DNA of 64,000 nucleotides from Bacillus vallismortis (GTDB lineage Bacteria; Bacillota; Bacilli; Bacillales; Bacillaceae): assembly GCF_004116955.1 (NCBI RefSeq), contig NZ_CP026362.1, positions 2,552,501 through 2,616,500 of the forward strand, written 5' to 3'. Position numbers and translations under genes: made by a program. Positions 11,099 through 19,768 of the stretch are shown here, piece after piece; position 1 is the first letter of the stretch; each line of letters opens with the position of its first letter. The notes under the pieces are model-generated. The model had not been told where the DNA came from. It saw nothing but the letters and a program-made list of their open reading frames with translations, and made no database searches.

Positions 11099-12208
11099 TT
11101 ACGGAGCAGCCGTGTATTCGGCTGCTTCCACTGCCATCTTCCAGATTTTTTGATGTGATACCGGGAACGCAAATTGTTCGAGCTCTTCTGTTGTCACTTT
11201 TTTCAACTCAGCGGTATCCGACACTTGTTTTACTTTACCGAAAAACACAGAAATATTCCATACCAGGTGGGTGAAAACGTGCTCGACTACACCTTGCAGA
11301 TCACTGATGTCAGCTTGTATCCCACAATCGTTTTCTAAAAATGCAGTGAGCTGTTCACGCTCGGTTTTGATCCCTTTTTGTGTTTCAAGATTAGGGAATT
11401 CCCACAGGTTGGCGAGCAAACCTTTTGATGGGCGTTTGTGAATATACACCTGTCCATTTTCATCAGTCAGAACGATTGCGGCCATTGTTTTAATCCCGGG
11501 CTTTTTCTTTTTGCTTTTTACCGGAAGCTCCCGTTCAGTTCCTTCTTCAAATGCTGAGCAATGCTGTTGAACCGGGCATAGCAGGCATGAAGGTGATTTC
11601 GGCGTACAGATCAAGGCTCCGAGCTCCATCAAGCCTTGATTAAATTCAGATGGTTTTTCACTTGAAATAAATGCACGGACTGCATCTTCAAAGATCGTTC
11701 TCGTTTTTGGTTTAGCGATATCATCCCAAATGGAAAGAATTCTGGACATGACACGCATCACATTTCCGTCAACCGCAGGAACGGGTTTGTTGTAAGCGAT
11801 GCTGAGCACAGCCCCCTTTGTATAAGGGCCTACGCCTTTTAAGCCGCCAAATTCTTTCTCGTCTGGAGGAACAATGCCCCCGTATTCCTGTTTCACTTCT
11901 TTTACCGCGCTTTGCAGATTTCTGACTCGCGAATAATAGCCGAGTCCCTCCCATGCTTTCAGCACTTTTTCTTCATCAGCATCAGCGAGCGCTTCCACTG
12001 TCGGGAATTGTTCCACAAACCGCAGAAAGTAAGGAATCACCGTCTCTACTCTCGTTTGCTGCAGCATCACTTCAGATACCCACACTTTATATGGATCTTG
12101 GTCCTCTCTCCACGGCAGAATGCGCTGTTCTCGTTCGAACCATGAGATTAAATCATCGCGAAATTGCTGTATGTCTTTTTGTTTTAATTTGTCTTCAAGT
12201 ACGTTCAT
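11099..12208 (-). CDS. mutY: A/G-specific adenine DNA glycosylase MutY
   Basis: A 369-aa repair enzyme that removes adenine opposite 8-oxoguanine. Catalytic E46 (SEVMLQQT) and D147 (VDGNVMRV) are present. The helix-hairpin-helix is GLKGVGPYT, at about 122-130. The 4Fe-4S ligands are C201, C208, C211 and C217, in the canonical C-x6-C-x2-C-x5-C spacing. The C-terminal 130 residues form the NUDIX-like domain that recognises 8-oxoG. GGGGAGA precedes the ATG. The gene is complete and should be active. Confidence 0.95.
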   Translation of the reverse strand: MNVLEDKLKQKDIQQFRDDLISWFEREQRILPWREDQDPYKVWVSEVMLQQTRVETVIPYFLRFVEQFPTVEALADADEEKVLKAWEGLGYYSRVRNLQSAVKEVKQEYGGIVPPDEKEFGGLKGVGPYTKGAVLSIAYNKPVPAVDGNVMRVMSRILSIWDDIAKPKTRTIFEDAVRAFISSEKPSEFNQGLMELGALICTPKSPSCLLCPVQQHCSAFEEGTERELPVKSKKKKPGIKTMAAIVLTDENGQVYIHKRPSKGLLANLWEFPNLETQKGIKTEREQLTAFLENDCGIQADISDLQGVVEHVFTHLVWNISVFFGKVKQVSDTAELKKVTTEELEQFAFPVSHQKIWKMAVEAAEYTAAP

Positions 12209-12260
12209 ATGTGTTTCTCCCCAGTCTTTCGCGCCCCGCTTTTCTTTAGACTGTTATTTG

Positions 12261-12288
12261 TTGTACACTAAGGGCACAGTACGATAAT
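12261..12288 (+). promoter_or_regulatory. candidate yfhP promoter
   Basis: TTGTAC (12261-12266), 16 nt, GATAAT (12283-12288). The distance to the yfhP start is about 130 nt, so a leader would be present; no structured element was recognised in it. Confidence 0.4.
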
Positions 12289-12424
12289 ATGTTACATTAA
12301 ATAGAAGTAAAGAAAAAGCGGAAACATATGAGAACGATTAAATCTTTTGAAAAATTGGGTATATGAAAATGGGGAATATTTTATAAAAGTGAGTGGGCAG
12401 GACAATCCTGCAAGGAGGTCACCT

Positions 12425-13408
12425 ATGGATACGGGCACACATGTCGTCATGGGCATCGCGCTTGGCGGTATTGCGACGCTTGATCCTGTTGTCGGATCAG
12501 ATCCGGCAATGGCTCACGCTGTTATGATCGCAACGCTCGCGGGCTCTCAGGCTCCGGATATTGATACTGTGTTAAAGCTGAAAAATAATGCGGTTTATAT
12601 CAGAAATCACAGAGGGTTTACCCATTCTATTCCCGCTGTTTTGTTTTGGTCTTTGATCATCCCGGCCATACTGTATTTATTTTATCCGCAGGCCGATTTT
12701 CTGCACCTGTGGCTGTGGACGCTGCTGGCAGTCGTTCTGCATGTTTTTGTTGATATTTTTAACGCGTACGGAACACAAGCCATACGTCCATTTTCAAAAA
12801 AATGGGTTGCGCTAGGGCTGATTAATACGTTTGATCCGTTTATATTTATCAGTCATCTTGCTGCGATTGCGATTTGGTATGCGGGCGGCAGTCCCGGCAT
12901 CACGTTTCTCAGCTTATATATCATATTGGCTGGTTATTATATGGTTCGCCTGATTATGCAGCTCAGAATTAAACGGAAGCTTCATGAGATGATTCATGAT
13001 GAAATCGAAAGCATCATTATTTCTCCGACGATGAAATTCAGGCAATGGCGGATCGCAGTTACGACAGCCCATGCTTTCTATGTGGGAAGAAGCATGGAAG
13101 GGCACGTCGTGATTCTGGATACGTTTAACCGTGTGCCTGTTCCTGAAACCGAAGTAATGCATGCGGCAAAGCAAGATGATAACATTGGGGCGTTTCTGTC
13201 ATTTTCTCCGGTTTACCGGTGGGAAGTCGATACGTTTAAAGATCACTATGAGGTAAGGTTTATTGACCTGCGTTACCGAAGCAAAGGCCATTATCCGTTT
13301 GTGGCCATCGTTCATATCGACCATGATCTCAAGATTCGCTCATCCTATACGGGATGGATATTCAGCGAAGAAAAGCTCCAGAAAAAATTAAAGCTCGGCT
13401 CTATTTAG
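12425..13408 (+). CDS. yfhP: YfhP, YdjM-family membrane-bound putative metal hydrolase
   Basis: A 327-aa protein with four or five membrane segments in the first 210 residues and a soluble C-terminal part. The motif RNHRGFTHS and upstream D/H residues match the YdjM (LexA-binding or putative metal-dependent hydrolase) family. In B. subtilis, YfhP has been reported as a negative influence on yfhQ(mutY)-fabL-sspE expression. The start at 12425 follows AAGGAGGT by 5 nt; the frame continues 26 codons upstream from a TTG without a ribosome binding site. Its stop overlaps that of the convergent yfhO by 8 bp. Confidence 0.83.
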   Translation: MDTGTHVVMGIALGGIATLDPVVGSDPAMAHAVMIATLAGSQAPDIDTVLKLKNNAVYIRNHRGFTHSIPAVLFWSLIIPAILYLFYPQADFLHLWLWTLLAVVLHVFVDIFNAYGTQAIRPFSKKWVALGLINTFDPFIFISHLAAIAIWYAGGSPGITFLSLYIILAGYYMVRLIMQLRIKRKLHEMIHDEIESIIISPTMKFRQWRIAVTTAHAFYVGRSMEGHVVILDTFNRVPVPETEVMHAAKQDDNIGAFLSFSPVYRWEVDTFKDHYEVRFIDLRYRSKGHYPFVAIVHIDHDLKIRSSYTGWIFSEEKLQKKLKLGSI

Positions 13409-13422
13409 AGCCGGGCTTTTTT
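13391..13422. terminator. terminator shared by yfhP and yfhO
   Basis: AAGCTCGGCTC pairs with GAGCCGGGCTT around TATTTA, followed by a T run. It overlaps both convergent stop codons. Confidence 0.85.
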
Positions 13423-15986
13423 CGTCTGATATACAAAACAGCAAGCAGCAAACTGACGGCCGATAGGAGCGCCGATTGTTTAAAGTATGGCGGGTAGTAG
13501 GTCAGTTCAATGTGATTGTCTCCCTTTTGCGCCTGAAAACCGATGAACGCATAGTCCGCTTTTTTGATCGGCTGTTTTTTCCCGTTGATCTTCAACTCCC
13601 AGCCTTTTTCATATGGAATTGGAAGCATGATGTACTTGTCTTTTGACAGATAAGAGGTAAACGTCAATTGGTTTTTGTCCCATTTCAGTTTGTCTGCTTT
13701 TTCTGTTTTATTTTGCTGTACAGCGCTTTTCAGCGTTTCATAATTTTCTTCATAGAGCGCTATGTTTTTGATCTCATACGTTCCTTCCGGGAGCTTGATT
13801 GAAATATGTTCTGATTTAGGCACTCTAATCGTGATATCATTTACCCCGGTCTTATAAATCGATTGATTCGATTTCCTTGTTGTGGCATAATCATTGACCC
13901 TTAACCTAAACCCTTTGTCTTTTGCTTTGCTTTTCAAATAAAAGCTGACATAGTAGTCTCCCGGAGCTGATGACGCCTGTTTCGGGGTGATGTTCAGCTC
14001 TCCTCCGTTTTCTCCAGTCACAGTAAGCAGTCCTTTTTGATAGCGGGCATGCTTTGTGGTGATGTCCGACTCAGGGATTAGATCGGCCGGTTTGGGTGCC
14101 TGCTCTGTCTCCCCCGATGGATCGGCTACTACAATACCTGCCAGCATCGCCTGCTCTTTCGCTAGAACGGGCGATTTGTCCAGCTCGCTTTCGCTGTATA
14201 TGACATCGGCTGTCTTGACGAAAGGCAACATGTATTGATTTTCATAAACGGCATAATGCTCAGATTCCAAATTCTTTTTGAAGCCGTACGGAACGCTGGC
14301 TTCGTTTGTTTTTTCCGTCATATAATACTTGCCGTAAAGCAGGCTGTACAAATTCGCTCTGTCTCCCAAGGACGCATAACGGCTGACGCTTTCCCTCCCC
14401 ATATCGATGCTCAGATCATGCCAATAGAAGGTCAGCAGATGTTTGTTTAAAATGCTGGAGTAAGCGCTGAATCCATTAAACCCGTAAATGATTGGCGTAT
14501 TATTGCGGACCCCGTTCATCCAGTCGATTCTCATGAGCGGATCATCGTCTTCCTTTTGTAAACGCCTGATGAGCTCAGATGATTCTTGCCCTTTGTATTC
14601 CTCGCCCATGAGATATGCTTTTGTCACACTGTCCAGACCGCCCCCTTCCGAGAGCGCGTATTTTTGATAGGTGTTGGCGACAAACAGCGTAGAAAGAATA
14701 ACCACACCGTACACAGCAAACTTTGTCCATTTTTTCGCAAAAACCGCAGCAAACAAGGCTGCGATTGTCAGAAACAAGAGCAAGAGAATGCTTTGATTCG
14801 CAGGCTTCCCTATGTCCAGCTCATACCTTTGGATATGGTACAAGTAAAGAAGCAGGACAAGGGCAGTTGCCGGCAGCAGTTCTTTGAGCTTCAGCTTGTT
14901 CAGCTGTGACAAGCCTGCCGCTGCCGCACCGGCGATCGTAAAGGCAAGAACATACTCAAACCGGTTTTGCGGGGCGGAAAAGCCGTTAAATGCGCTTGCC
15001 GCATACGGACTGAAATGAAAAAGAATAAACAGCAGACTCAATCCGGCAAAGAGACGAAACACGCGGTTTTTGTAAAAAGACAAAATAAATAAAAACAGCA
15101 GAAAAACTGCCGGCAAAATGATGATCCGGCTTGTAAATAAGATATTATCATCGAAATGAAGCCACTCTATGTTCTCTCTGTACGGAGGGCGCAGGTTGTT
15201 AACATAACCGTATACCACCGGCACAAACGCCGCCGCACTGATGCCGAAAGAAATAAGGCCTGAAACGATAAACATTCTGCATTGAATCCATCTTTTCTCT
15301 TCATGCTGTTCAAGCCGGATCAGCCATCTAAACAGCACATAAATTGCGATAAATATAAGGTTTATGTATGCAAAGTAAAAGTTGTTGATTAAGGTCATCG
15401 AGCACGCAATGATAAACCATGCCGGACGCCGTTCTCTCATGATTTTCTCCGCTCCGAGCACTAACAGCGGAAGCCAGATCATGGTATCGGTAAAGAATTC
15501 CCAATACGCTTCGTGGCGGAAATAAATGATTGAGGCACCATATAATACGGCGCCCGTAAACGACGCCGCTCTGTGCTTGAGAAGATAGTGAAAAACAGAA
15601 GCGGCTGTAAAGATGATCAGACTCAGTTTGATCACACTGATAAAAACAGCTGACTCAGCCCAAAAAAGCGCATCCGCTTCTCCGATCAGCTGCACGCCTT
15701 GAAGAAGCCAGACGACGGCGGCTAATGCAAGAAAAAGAAAGGAAGCAGAAAAATAATAGCCGAGCTGACTGAATGTGCCGCCGCCGAGTCCGAATGTATA
15801 ATTGTAGAAAAAATTTCCGTGTGTATATTGTTCAAATAATAATTTTTTAAATACGACCATTTGCGCAAGCCCGTCACCCGGACCTGTCATGTATCTGCCG
15901 TCCGACCATTCTTTCACAAAAAAAGCGTGAGCCAGAATGGAAGCGAGCAGACTGGCCGCATAGATCATGACATATTTTTTTTTCAT
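13401..15986 (-). CDS. yfhO: YfhO, GT-C-like membrane glycosyltransferase for lipoteichoic acid
   Basis: An 861-aa protein with about 12-13 membrane segments (residues 5-455), an extracellular beta-rich domain (about 500-840) and a last membrane helix followed by RRKK. This is the YfhO/GtlB family. In current models it transfers GlcNAc from a lipid carrier to lipoteichoic acid outside the membrane. The acidic GPGDGLAQ segment near residue 36-43 is a likely part of the catalytic loop. It lies 52 nt downstream of csbB, which makes the lipid-linked sugar. Loss of yfhO with csbB present is toxic in B. subtilis. Length is normal. Confidence 0.88.
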   Translation of the reverse strand: MKKKYVMIYAASLLASILAHAFFVKEWSDGRYMTGPGDGLAQMVVFKKLLFEQYTHGNFFYNYTFGLGGGTFSQLGYYFSASFLFLALAAVVWLLQGVQLIGEADALFWAESAVFISVIKLSLIIFTAASVFHYLLKHRAASFTGAVLYGASIIYFRHEAYWEFFTDTMIWLPLLVLGAEKIMRERRPAWFIIACSMTLINNFYFAYINLIFIAIYVLFRWLIRLEQHEEKRWIQCRMFIVSGLISFGISAAAFVPVVYGYVNNLRPPYRENIEWLHFDDNILFTSRIIILPAVFLLFLFILSFYKNRVFRLFAGLSLLFILFHFSPYAASAFNGFSAPQNRFEYVLAFTIAGAAAAGLSQLNKLKLKELLPATALVLLLYLYHIQRYELDIGKPANQSILLLLFLTIAALFAAVFAKKWTKFAVYGVVILSTLFVANTYQKYALSEGGGLDSVTKAYLMGEEYKGQESSELIRRLQKEDDDPLMRIDWMNGVRNNTPIIYGFNGFSAYSSILNKHLLTFYWHDLSIDMGRESVSRYASLGDRANLYSLLYGKYYMTEKTNEASVPYGFKKNLESEHYAVYENQYMLPFVKTADVIYSESELDKSPVLAKEQAMLAGIVVADPSGETEQAPKPADLIPESDITTKHARYQKGLLTVTGENGGELNITPKQASSAPGDYYVSFYLKSKAKDKGFRLRVNDYATTRKSNQSIYKTGVNDITIRVPKSEHISIKLPEGTYEIKNIALYEENYETLKSAVQQNKTEKADKLKWDKNQLTFTSYLSKDKYIMLPIPYEKGWELKINGKKQPIKKADYAFIGFQAQKGDNHIELTYYPPYFKQSALLSAVSLLLAVLYIRRKKPGSK

Positions 15987-16038
15987 ATAGATTCTCCAGT
16001 CTTGCTTTTAAGATGCAAAAAAGCACCGCTTAGTGATT

Positions 16039-17028
16039 TCAGTGCATTTTTGTCAGGCGCTGTACGTTTTTCAGTTCGTTCGTTTCAGGTATATCTTTAT
16101 TCGGGATATTCGCTTCTTTAATCAAATAATGCGGGCGTTTTTTTGTTTCATAATAAATTCGGCCGATATATTCACCTATGATTCCGAGGCTTAACAGCTG
16201 AACCCCGCCGAGAAATAAGATTGCTGAGATGATTGTGAAATATCCAGGTACAGAAATGCCCTTAGTCAGAATGTTTACAAATGTGGCAATGATATAAATG
16301 ATAGAAAGCAGCAAGATGAGAATGCCGGTATAAAAGCATACTCTCAACGGCTTATGATTAAATGAAACAACCCCGTCCATTCCGTAGTTAAACAGGCTGC
16401 TGAATGACCATTTTGAGGTGCCGTTTTTTCTTTCTACATTTTCATAAAACACGATTTTCTGATCAAAGCCGATCCAGCAAAACAGCCCTTTTGAAAAGCG
16501 GTTGCCTTCGCTCAGCTTCAAAAGAGCATCCACAGCTTGGCGGCTTAACAGCCGAAAGTCTCCGACACCGTCACGCAAATCAACCTCCACCGCTTTATTG
16601 ATGAACTTGTAATAAAGAGAGGACAGGACTGAGCGGACAGGGCTGTCCCCTTTTCTGTTCCTCTGGGCAATGACTTGATCATAGCCTTCTTCATAGCCTT
16701 TGATAAATTCCTTCAGCAAATAGGTCGGATGCTGCAGATCGGCGTCCATGACAATAACCGCCTCGCCTTGGACATGCTCAAAGCCCGCCAGAATTGCGGC
16801 TTCTTTTCCGAAGTTTCGGGAAAAAGATATGTATTTTACCCGGTTGGATATCGCTGCCAAGTCTCTAATTTGCTGAAGCGTATCGTCAACACTTCCGTCG
16901 TTTATGAAGAAAATTTCATAATCATAATGAATGCTCTTGAATTCCTTTTTCAAGGATTCATGAATGAGTTTGACATTATACCCTTCATTGTAAGACGGGA
17001 TAATAATCGAGATTAATCCTTGCTTCAT
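16039..17028 (-). CDS. csbB: CsbB, lipid-linked GlcNAc glycosyltransferase
   Basis: A 329-aa GT2-family enzyme. The nucleotide-sugar site includes PSYNEG (11-16) and the DADLQHP metal motif (about 95-101), and two membrane helices lie near residues 230-295. It is predicted to attach GlcNAc to undecaprenyl phosphate on the cytosolic side, feeding YfhO. The ribosome binding site GAAGGTG lies 5 nt before the ATG. Overlapping sigma-X-like and sigma-B-like promoters lie upstream, as known for csbB. A weak hairpin with T6 (16013-16045) follows the stop and may reduce read-through into yfhO. Confidence 0.92.
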   Translation of the reverse strand: MKQGLISIIIPSYNEGYNVKLIHESLKKEFKSIHYDYEIFFINDGSVDDTLQQIRDLAAISNRVKYISFSRNFGKEAAILAGFEHVQGEAVIVMDADLQHPTYLLKEFIKGYEEGYDQVIAQRNRKGDSPVRSVLSSLYYKFINKAVEVDLRDGVGDFRLLSRQAVDALLKLSEGNRFSKGLFCWIGFDQKIVFYENVERKNGTSKWSFSSLFNYGMDGVVSFNHKPLRVCFYTGILILLLSIIYIIATFVNILTKGISVPGYFTIISAILFLGGVQLLSLGIIGEYIGRIYYETKKRPHYLIKEANIPNKDIPETNELKNVQRLTKMH

Positions 17029-17101
17029 TAAGGCACCTTCTTTTTATATTCTTTTTTTAGTATTGCCTTAGGGGGAGTTGCAGACAAATCTTCAGTAAGG
17101 C

Positions 17102-17143
17102 TATTCCTTTTTTAAAAGTCGTTTAAACCTGATTTTTGTTACA
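17102..17143 (-). promoter_or_regulatory. overlapping sigma-X and sigma-B promoters of csbB
   Basis: Minus strand: ECF-type TGTAAC (17138-17143), 16 nt, CGAC (17118-17121). A sigma-B-type -35 GTTTAA (17123-17128), 15 nt, GGAATA (17102-17107) is interleaved with it. The CGAC of one lies inside the spacer of the other, so the two polymerase forms would compete. Both sigma factors are known to control csbB. Confidence 0.75.
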
Positions 17144-17258
17144 TTTTTGTCGTGACATTCAATTTTTAATGTTATTTTGTGATGTTTAAAAAAGACTATG
17201 AAAAATACGCACAGAAAAAGTCTGCCACTTATGACAGACGATTGGGAGATATTCTGAC

Positions 17259-18119
17259 TTATGGTTTTTTAAGATATTCCAGAATCAGCTGATTGACGAT
17301 GGCAGGTTTTTCGTGGTTAATCCAATGGGAGGCTTCATCAACAAAAATGAGGTGTCCATTCGGGCAACGCTTTTCCGTCTCTTTCGCAAGCTTCCTGCTT
17401 AAAAAGCGGTCCTCCATTCCCCAAATCATCCGGTAAGGTGCTGTTTCACAAGTTACTTTCTCTGACAGGCTTCCTTTTCTGAGGGCTCGGTACCAGTTCA
17501 GCATAGCTGTCAAGGCACCCGGCTGTTTCCAGGCTTCTTTGTACCTGCTAACATCCTCAGACGAAAAAAGCTCAGGGCGTGTCGATAACCCAATCGCTTG
17601 ATCTAATGATTCATAATCATTTTCTTTTAGTGATGCCTCTGGAATGTCAGGCAGCTGGAAGAAGGCGATGTACGAGCTTTTCAGCCATTGCGGAGGATAA
17701 ACCGGTGTTACGGTTTTCATGATGCCCGGGTGCGGGATATTAATGGCGATCAGCTTTTCAAGATATTCCCGGTGCGTTGAAGCCAGATGCCATGCGACAG
17801 CGCCTCCCCAGTCATGTCCAATCACGATTGCTTTTTCATCTGTGAATTGCGTGATCAACCCGATGATATCATCTCTTAATGTATCAATCCGATATGCTTC
17901 AATTCCCTCCGGCTTGTCACTGAGATTGTAGCCTCGCTGATCAGGAGCAATGACCCGGTAACCCGCATCGGCTAGCGGTTTGATTTGATTTTTCCAGCCG
18001 TACCAAAACTCAGGGAATCCATGGAGCAGGACAATTAACCGACCGTCCTCCGGCCCTGCAGACGCAACGTGGAGCGTGACTCCGTTTGTTTTGACAAACT
18101 GTCTTTTAATTCCGTCCAC
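17259..18119 (-). CDS. yfhM: YfhM, epoxide-hydrolase-like alpha/beta hydrolase
   Basis: A 286-aa alpha/beta hydrolase. HGFPEFWYGW (33-42) is the oxyanion region and the nucleophile elbow GHDWGG has D103 as nucleophile. The catalytic histidine is probably the H of EASHWINH near residue 265. An Asp nucleophile and an HGFPE motif indicate epoxide hydrolase or haloalkane-dehalogenase-like chemistry. Its start overlaps the end of yfhL by 14 nt, so the two are translationally linked, downstream of sigma-W-like and sigma-B-like promoters. It is a general stress protein in B. subtilis; the natural substrate is unknown. Confidence 0.88.
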   Translation of the reverse strand: MDGIKRQFVKTNGVTLHVASAGPEDGRLIVLLHGFPEFWYGWKNQIKPLADAGYRVIAPDQRGYNLSDKPEGIEAYRIDTLRDDIIGLITQFTDEKAIVIGHDWGGAVAWHLASTHREYLEKLIAINIPHPGIMKTVTPVYPPQWLKSSYIAFFQLPDIPEASLKENDYESLDQAIGLSTRPELFSSEDVSRYKEAWKQPGALTAMLNWYRALRKGSLSEKVTCETAPYRMIWGMEDRFLSRKLAKETEKRCPNGHLIFVDEASHWINHEKPAIVNQLILEYLKKP

Positions 18120-18438
18120 TTCTATCTCCTCCTTGACTGTACGTCATGTTTTTCAGCCTTTTCTCCGTTAGCATAAACGTAATGACACAGGCGGCCATCA
18201 GCAGGGCAAGCTGAAAAATGATCAAGTTTGATCTCAGCAGCAGACCCATTGCCATAATCACCAAGCCTGACAGGATCATCAATGATGCACTGTAGCGGTT
18301 CGCTTCATTCCATAACCTTTGATCTGACATTGAACGCCTCGTTCTATATCCGTACACACTGTTGATGGATGTGGGAGGAAACAGTTTGATCAGTATGCCT
18401 GCAATGATCATGAGACCTCCGCCGATTAAACCAACCAA
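18106..18438 (-). CDS. yfhL: YfhL, SdpI-like membrane protein
   Basis: A 110-aa protein with three hydrophobic segments (about 4-20, 48-66, 70-90) and the SdpI-family motif YGYRTRRSMSDQRLWNEAN. SdpI is the immunity protein for the SdpC killing factor, and YfhL is a paralogue without a proven role. The start is TTG at 18438, 8 nt after AAGGAG. The frame stays open 59 codons further and overlaps yfhK, but the sigma-W-type promoter lies inside that extension, which argues for the short form. The short form also has the remembered length of 110. Confidence 0.85.
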   Translation of the reverse strand: MVGLIGGGLMIIAGILIKLFPPTSINSVYGYRTRRSMSDQRLWNEANRYSASLMILSGLVIMAMGLLLRSNLIIFQLALLMAACVITFMLTEKRLKNMTYSQGGDRSGRN

Positions 18439-18461
18439 ATGATCATCTCCTTTCTCATTGT

Positions 18462-18487
18462 TACGTGCAGAAAGAAGAAAAGTTTCA
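18462..18487 (-). promoter_or_regulatory. sigma-W-type promoter of yfhL-yfhM
   Basis: Minus strand: TGAAAC (18482-18487), 16 nt, CGTA (18462-18465), a perfect match to the sigma-W consensus. Transcription would begin about 15-20 nt before the yfhL TTG. It sits within the region upstream of yfhL and just after yfhK. Confidence 0.85.
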
Positions 18488-18523
18488 TACTCCGGCAAAA
18501 AGACAAGCCTCAGCCTGCCTTTT

Positions 18524-19042
18524 TTATCGTAGCTGTAAGTCCTTTGTCTGAATGTAACCCATGACTCCACCATACTTAACGAATGCCCACGTGAAGTCAA
18601 ATCCGCCGTTTTCACTGAATCCCCATCCGTGGAATGTTACCTCTGTCCCAGATGATAGCTTCTTGGCTTTTCCGTTTTCGGGTGTCGGTGCGTAGAAGGC
18701 TGTCTGTTTCGCCGTTTTCACTTGGCTTGCCGTTTTCATTAAGAAGTGTGTTGAAATATAGGCTTTTTTTCCTTTGAATTGAATGTGAGCCCAATCGGCA
18801 TTTACGAAACCATTGACTGTGACTTTTTGTTCTGATGATAAAGTGCCAACAATTTTGCCTTTATGATTTGGCTCAGTCCGGACATTCAGCTTTCCTGCTT
18901 TTATGATGTAAGAATCAGATGATGGCATACTGACAGATATGTCGTGAAGGGGCGTAGCTTTTGCTGCGGGAGCGGAATGAAGGGATGGTAAAGCCAGGCC
19001 TGCGGCAGCTGTTAAAGCGAGCATTACTTGTTTCTTTTTCAT
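18524..19042 (-). CDS. yfhK: YfhK, secreted SH3-domain cell-wall protein
   Basis: A 172-aa exported protein. The signal peptide MKKKQVMLALTAAAGLALP ends near an AKA site at about residue 30. An SH3b-type domain (KLNVRTEPNHKGKIVGTL, about 50-100) follows, then a second SH3-like repeat (about 110-170). Such domains bind cell-wall peptide. The start at 19042 follows GGAGGA by 7 nt; a nine-codon extension is rejected. A sigma-B-like promoter precedes it and yfhL-yfhM follow, so this looks like a wall- and membrane-stress unit. Confidence 0.83.
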   Translation of the reverse strand: MKKKQVMLALTAAAGLALPSLHSAPAAKATPLHDISVSMPSSDSYIIKAGKLNVRTEPNHKGKIVGTLSSEQKVTVNGFVNADWAHIQFKGKKAYISTHFLMKTASQVKTAKQTAFYAPTPENGKAKKLSSGTEVTFHGWGFSENGGFDFTWAFVKYGGVMGYIQTKDLQLR

Positions 19043-19081
19043 ACAAAGCTCCTCCTCGCAATTTGACAAGATATTTTTGGT

Positions 19082-19108
19082 ATTCCCTGATTGACAGGGG
19101 GGCGAAAC
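19082..19108 (-). promoter_or_regulatory. sigma-B-like promoter of yfhK
   Basis: Minus strand: GTTTCG (19103-19108), 15 nt, GGGAAT (19082-19087). It resembles GTTTAA-N12-15-GGGTAT and lies 40 nt before the yfhK start. Confidence 0.6.
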
Positions 19109-19185
19109 ACGTTTTGTTTATTTTTATGATGTTCAGGTAATCAAAAGGAAATGAAAAAACCTGCCGGATGCTAACGGCAGGTTGT

Positions 19186-19455
19186 TTAATGCAAAAGGCC
19201 TCTGCTTTGGTTTAAGTAATCATTCACGTTGTCACGGGAGCTTTGGAAAAGGTGAAGCTGGCCGCCATAGTTCTCGATCCATTGTGTGACGATTTTTTCG
19301 GTCATTTTTTCACCCTGATAGGCATGTCCGGCTTTTGCATAGGTTGCTTCAAAATCGCTCCATAATAATTCCACCCATGTTTTTGCCTGTATATAGCTGA
19401 TCATCTCGTTCTTTTCCAGAAGCAGATTTGTCAGTTTCTCAATGTACGTATTCAT
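19186..19455 (-). CDS. yfhJ: YfhJ, WVELL-motif protein
   Basis: An 89-aa soluble protein carrying the family signature [18 protein letters not shown] at about residues 26-43. This small Bacillus family (WVELL) has no known activity. AAGGAGA lies 9 nt before the ATG. It is divergent from sspK. No terminator was identified with confidence after it. Confidence 0.8.
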   Translation of the reverse strand: MNTYIEKLTNLLLEKNEMISYIQAKTWVELLWSDFEATYAKAGHAYQGEKMTEKIVTQWIENYGGQLHLFQSSRDNVNDYLNQSRGLLH

Positions 19456-19579
19456 GTGTCCAGTCTCCTTTCTTCAGGAAAAAAATGACGCTTTAAAACG
19501 TGCTGTTCTCCATATACTAACCTTACGTCTTCATCTGGAAAGACGCAACTTTTTGATCTCGAACCTAGGGGGAAATGAC

Positions 19580-19732
19580 ATGGTCCGGAATAAAGAAAAA
19601 GGATTTCCTTACGAAAACGAAAATAAATTTCAGGGTGAACCGAGAGCAAAGGACGACTATGCTTCAAAGCGTGCTGACGGATCAATCAATCAGCATCCTC
19701 AAGAAAAAATGAGAGCCTCCGGCAAACGGTAA
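19580..19732 (+). CDS. sspK: SspK, small acid-soluble spore protein
   Basis: A 50-aa protein beginning [19 protein letters not shown], the SspK minor SASP made in the forespore. The frame is open much further upstream, but GGGGG at 19568-19572 is 7 nt from the ATG at 19580 and nothing upstream is conserved. A strong terminator follows at once, so it is monocistronic. Confidence 0.93.
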   Translation: MVRNKEKGFPYENENKFQGEPRAKDDYASKRADGSINQHPQEKMRASGKR

Positions 19733-19738
19733 AGAAGA

Positions 19739-19768
19739 ACAGCTGCACGCGCTGCAGCTGTTTTTTTA
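19739..19768. terminator. sspK terminator, also near the end of yfhI
   Basis: ACAGCTGC and GCAGCTGT form a stem followed by seven T on the plus strand. On the minus strand the hairpin is followed by TCTTCTTT, just past the yfhI stop. Confidence 0.82.

Noticed and set aside
11102-11128. Hairpin GGAGCAGCCG-CGGCTGCTTCC at the end of mutY
   Set aside because: It has no T run on either strand and lies inside the mutY coding region, so it was not called as a terminator.
16013-16050. Hairpin with T6 between csbB and yfhO
   Set aside because: The stem is only about four paired bases, and csbB and yfhO are expected to be co-transcribed; it is mentioned under csbB but not called.
18439-18615. N-terminal extension of yfhL by 59 codons
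   Set aside because: It overlaps yfhK, has no suitable ribosome binding site, and a sigma-W promoter lies within it.
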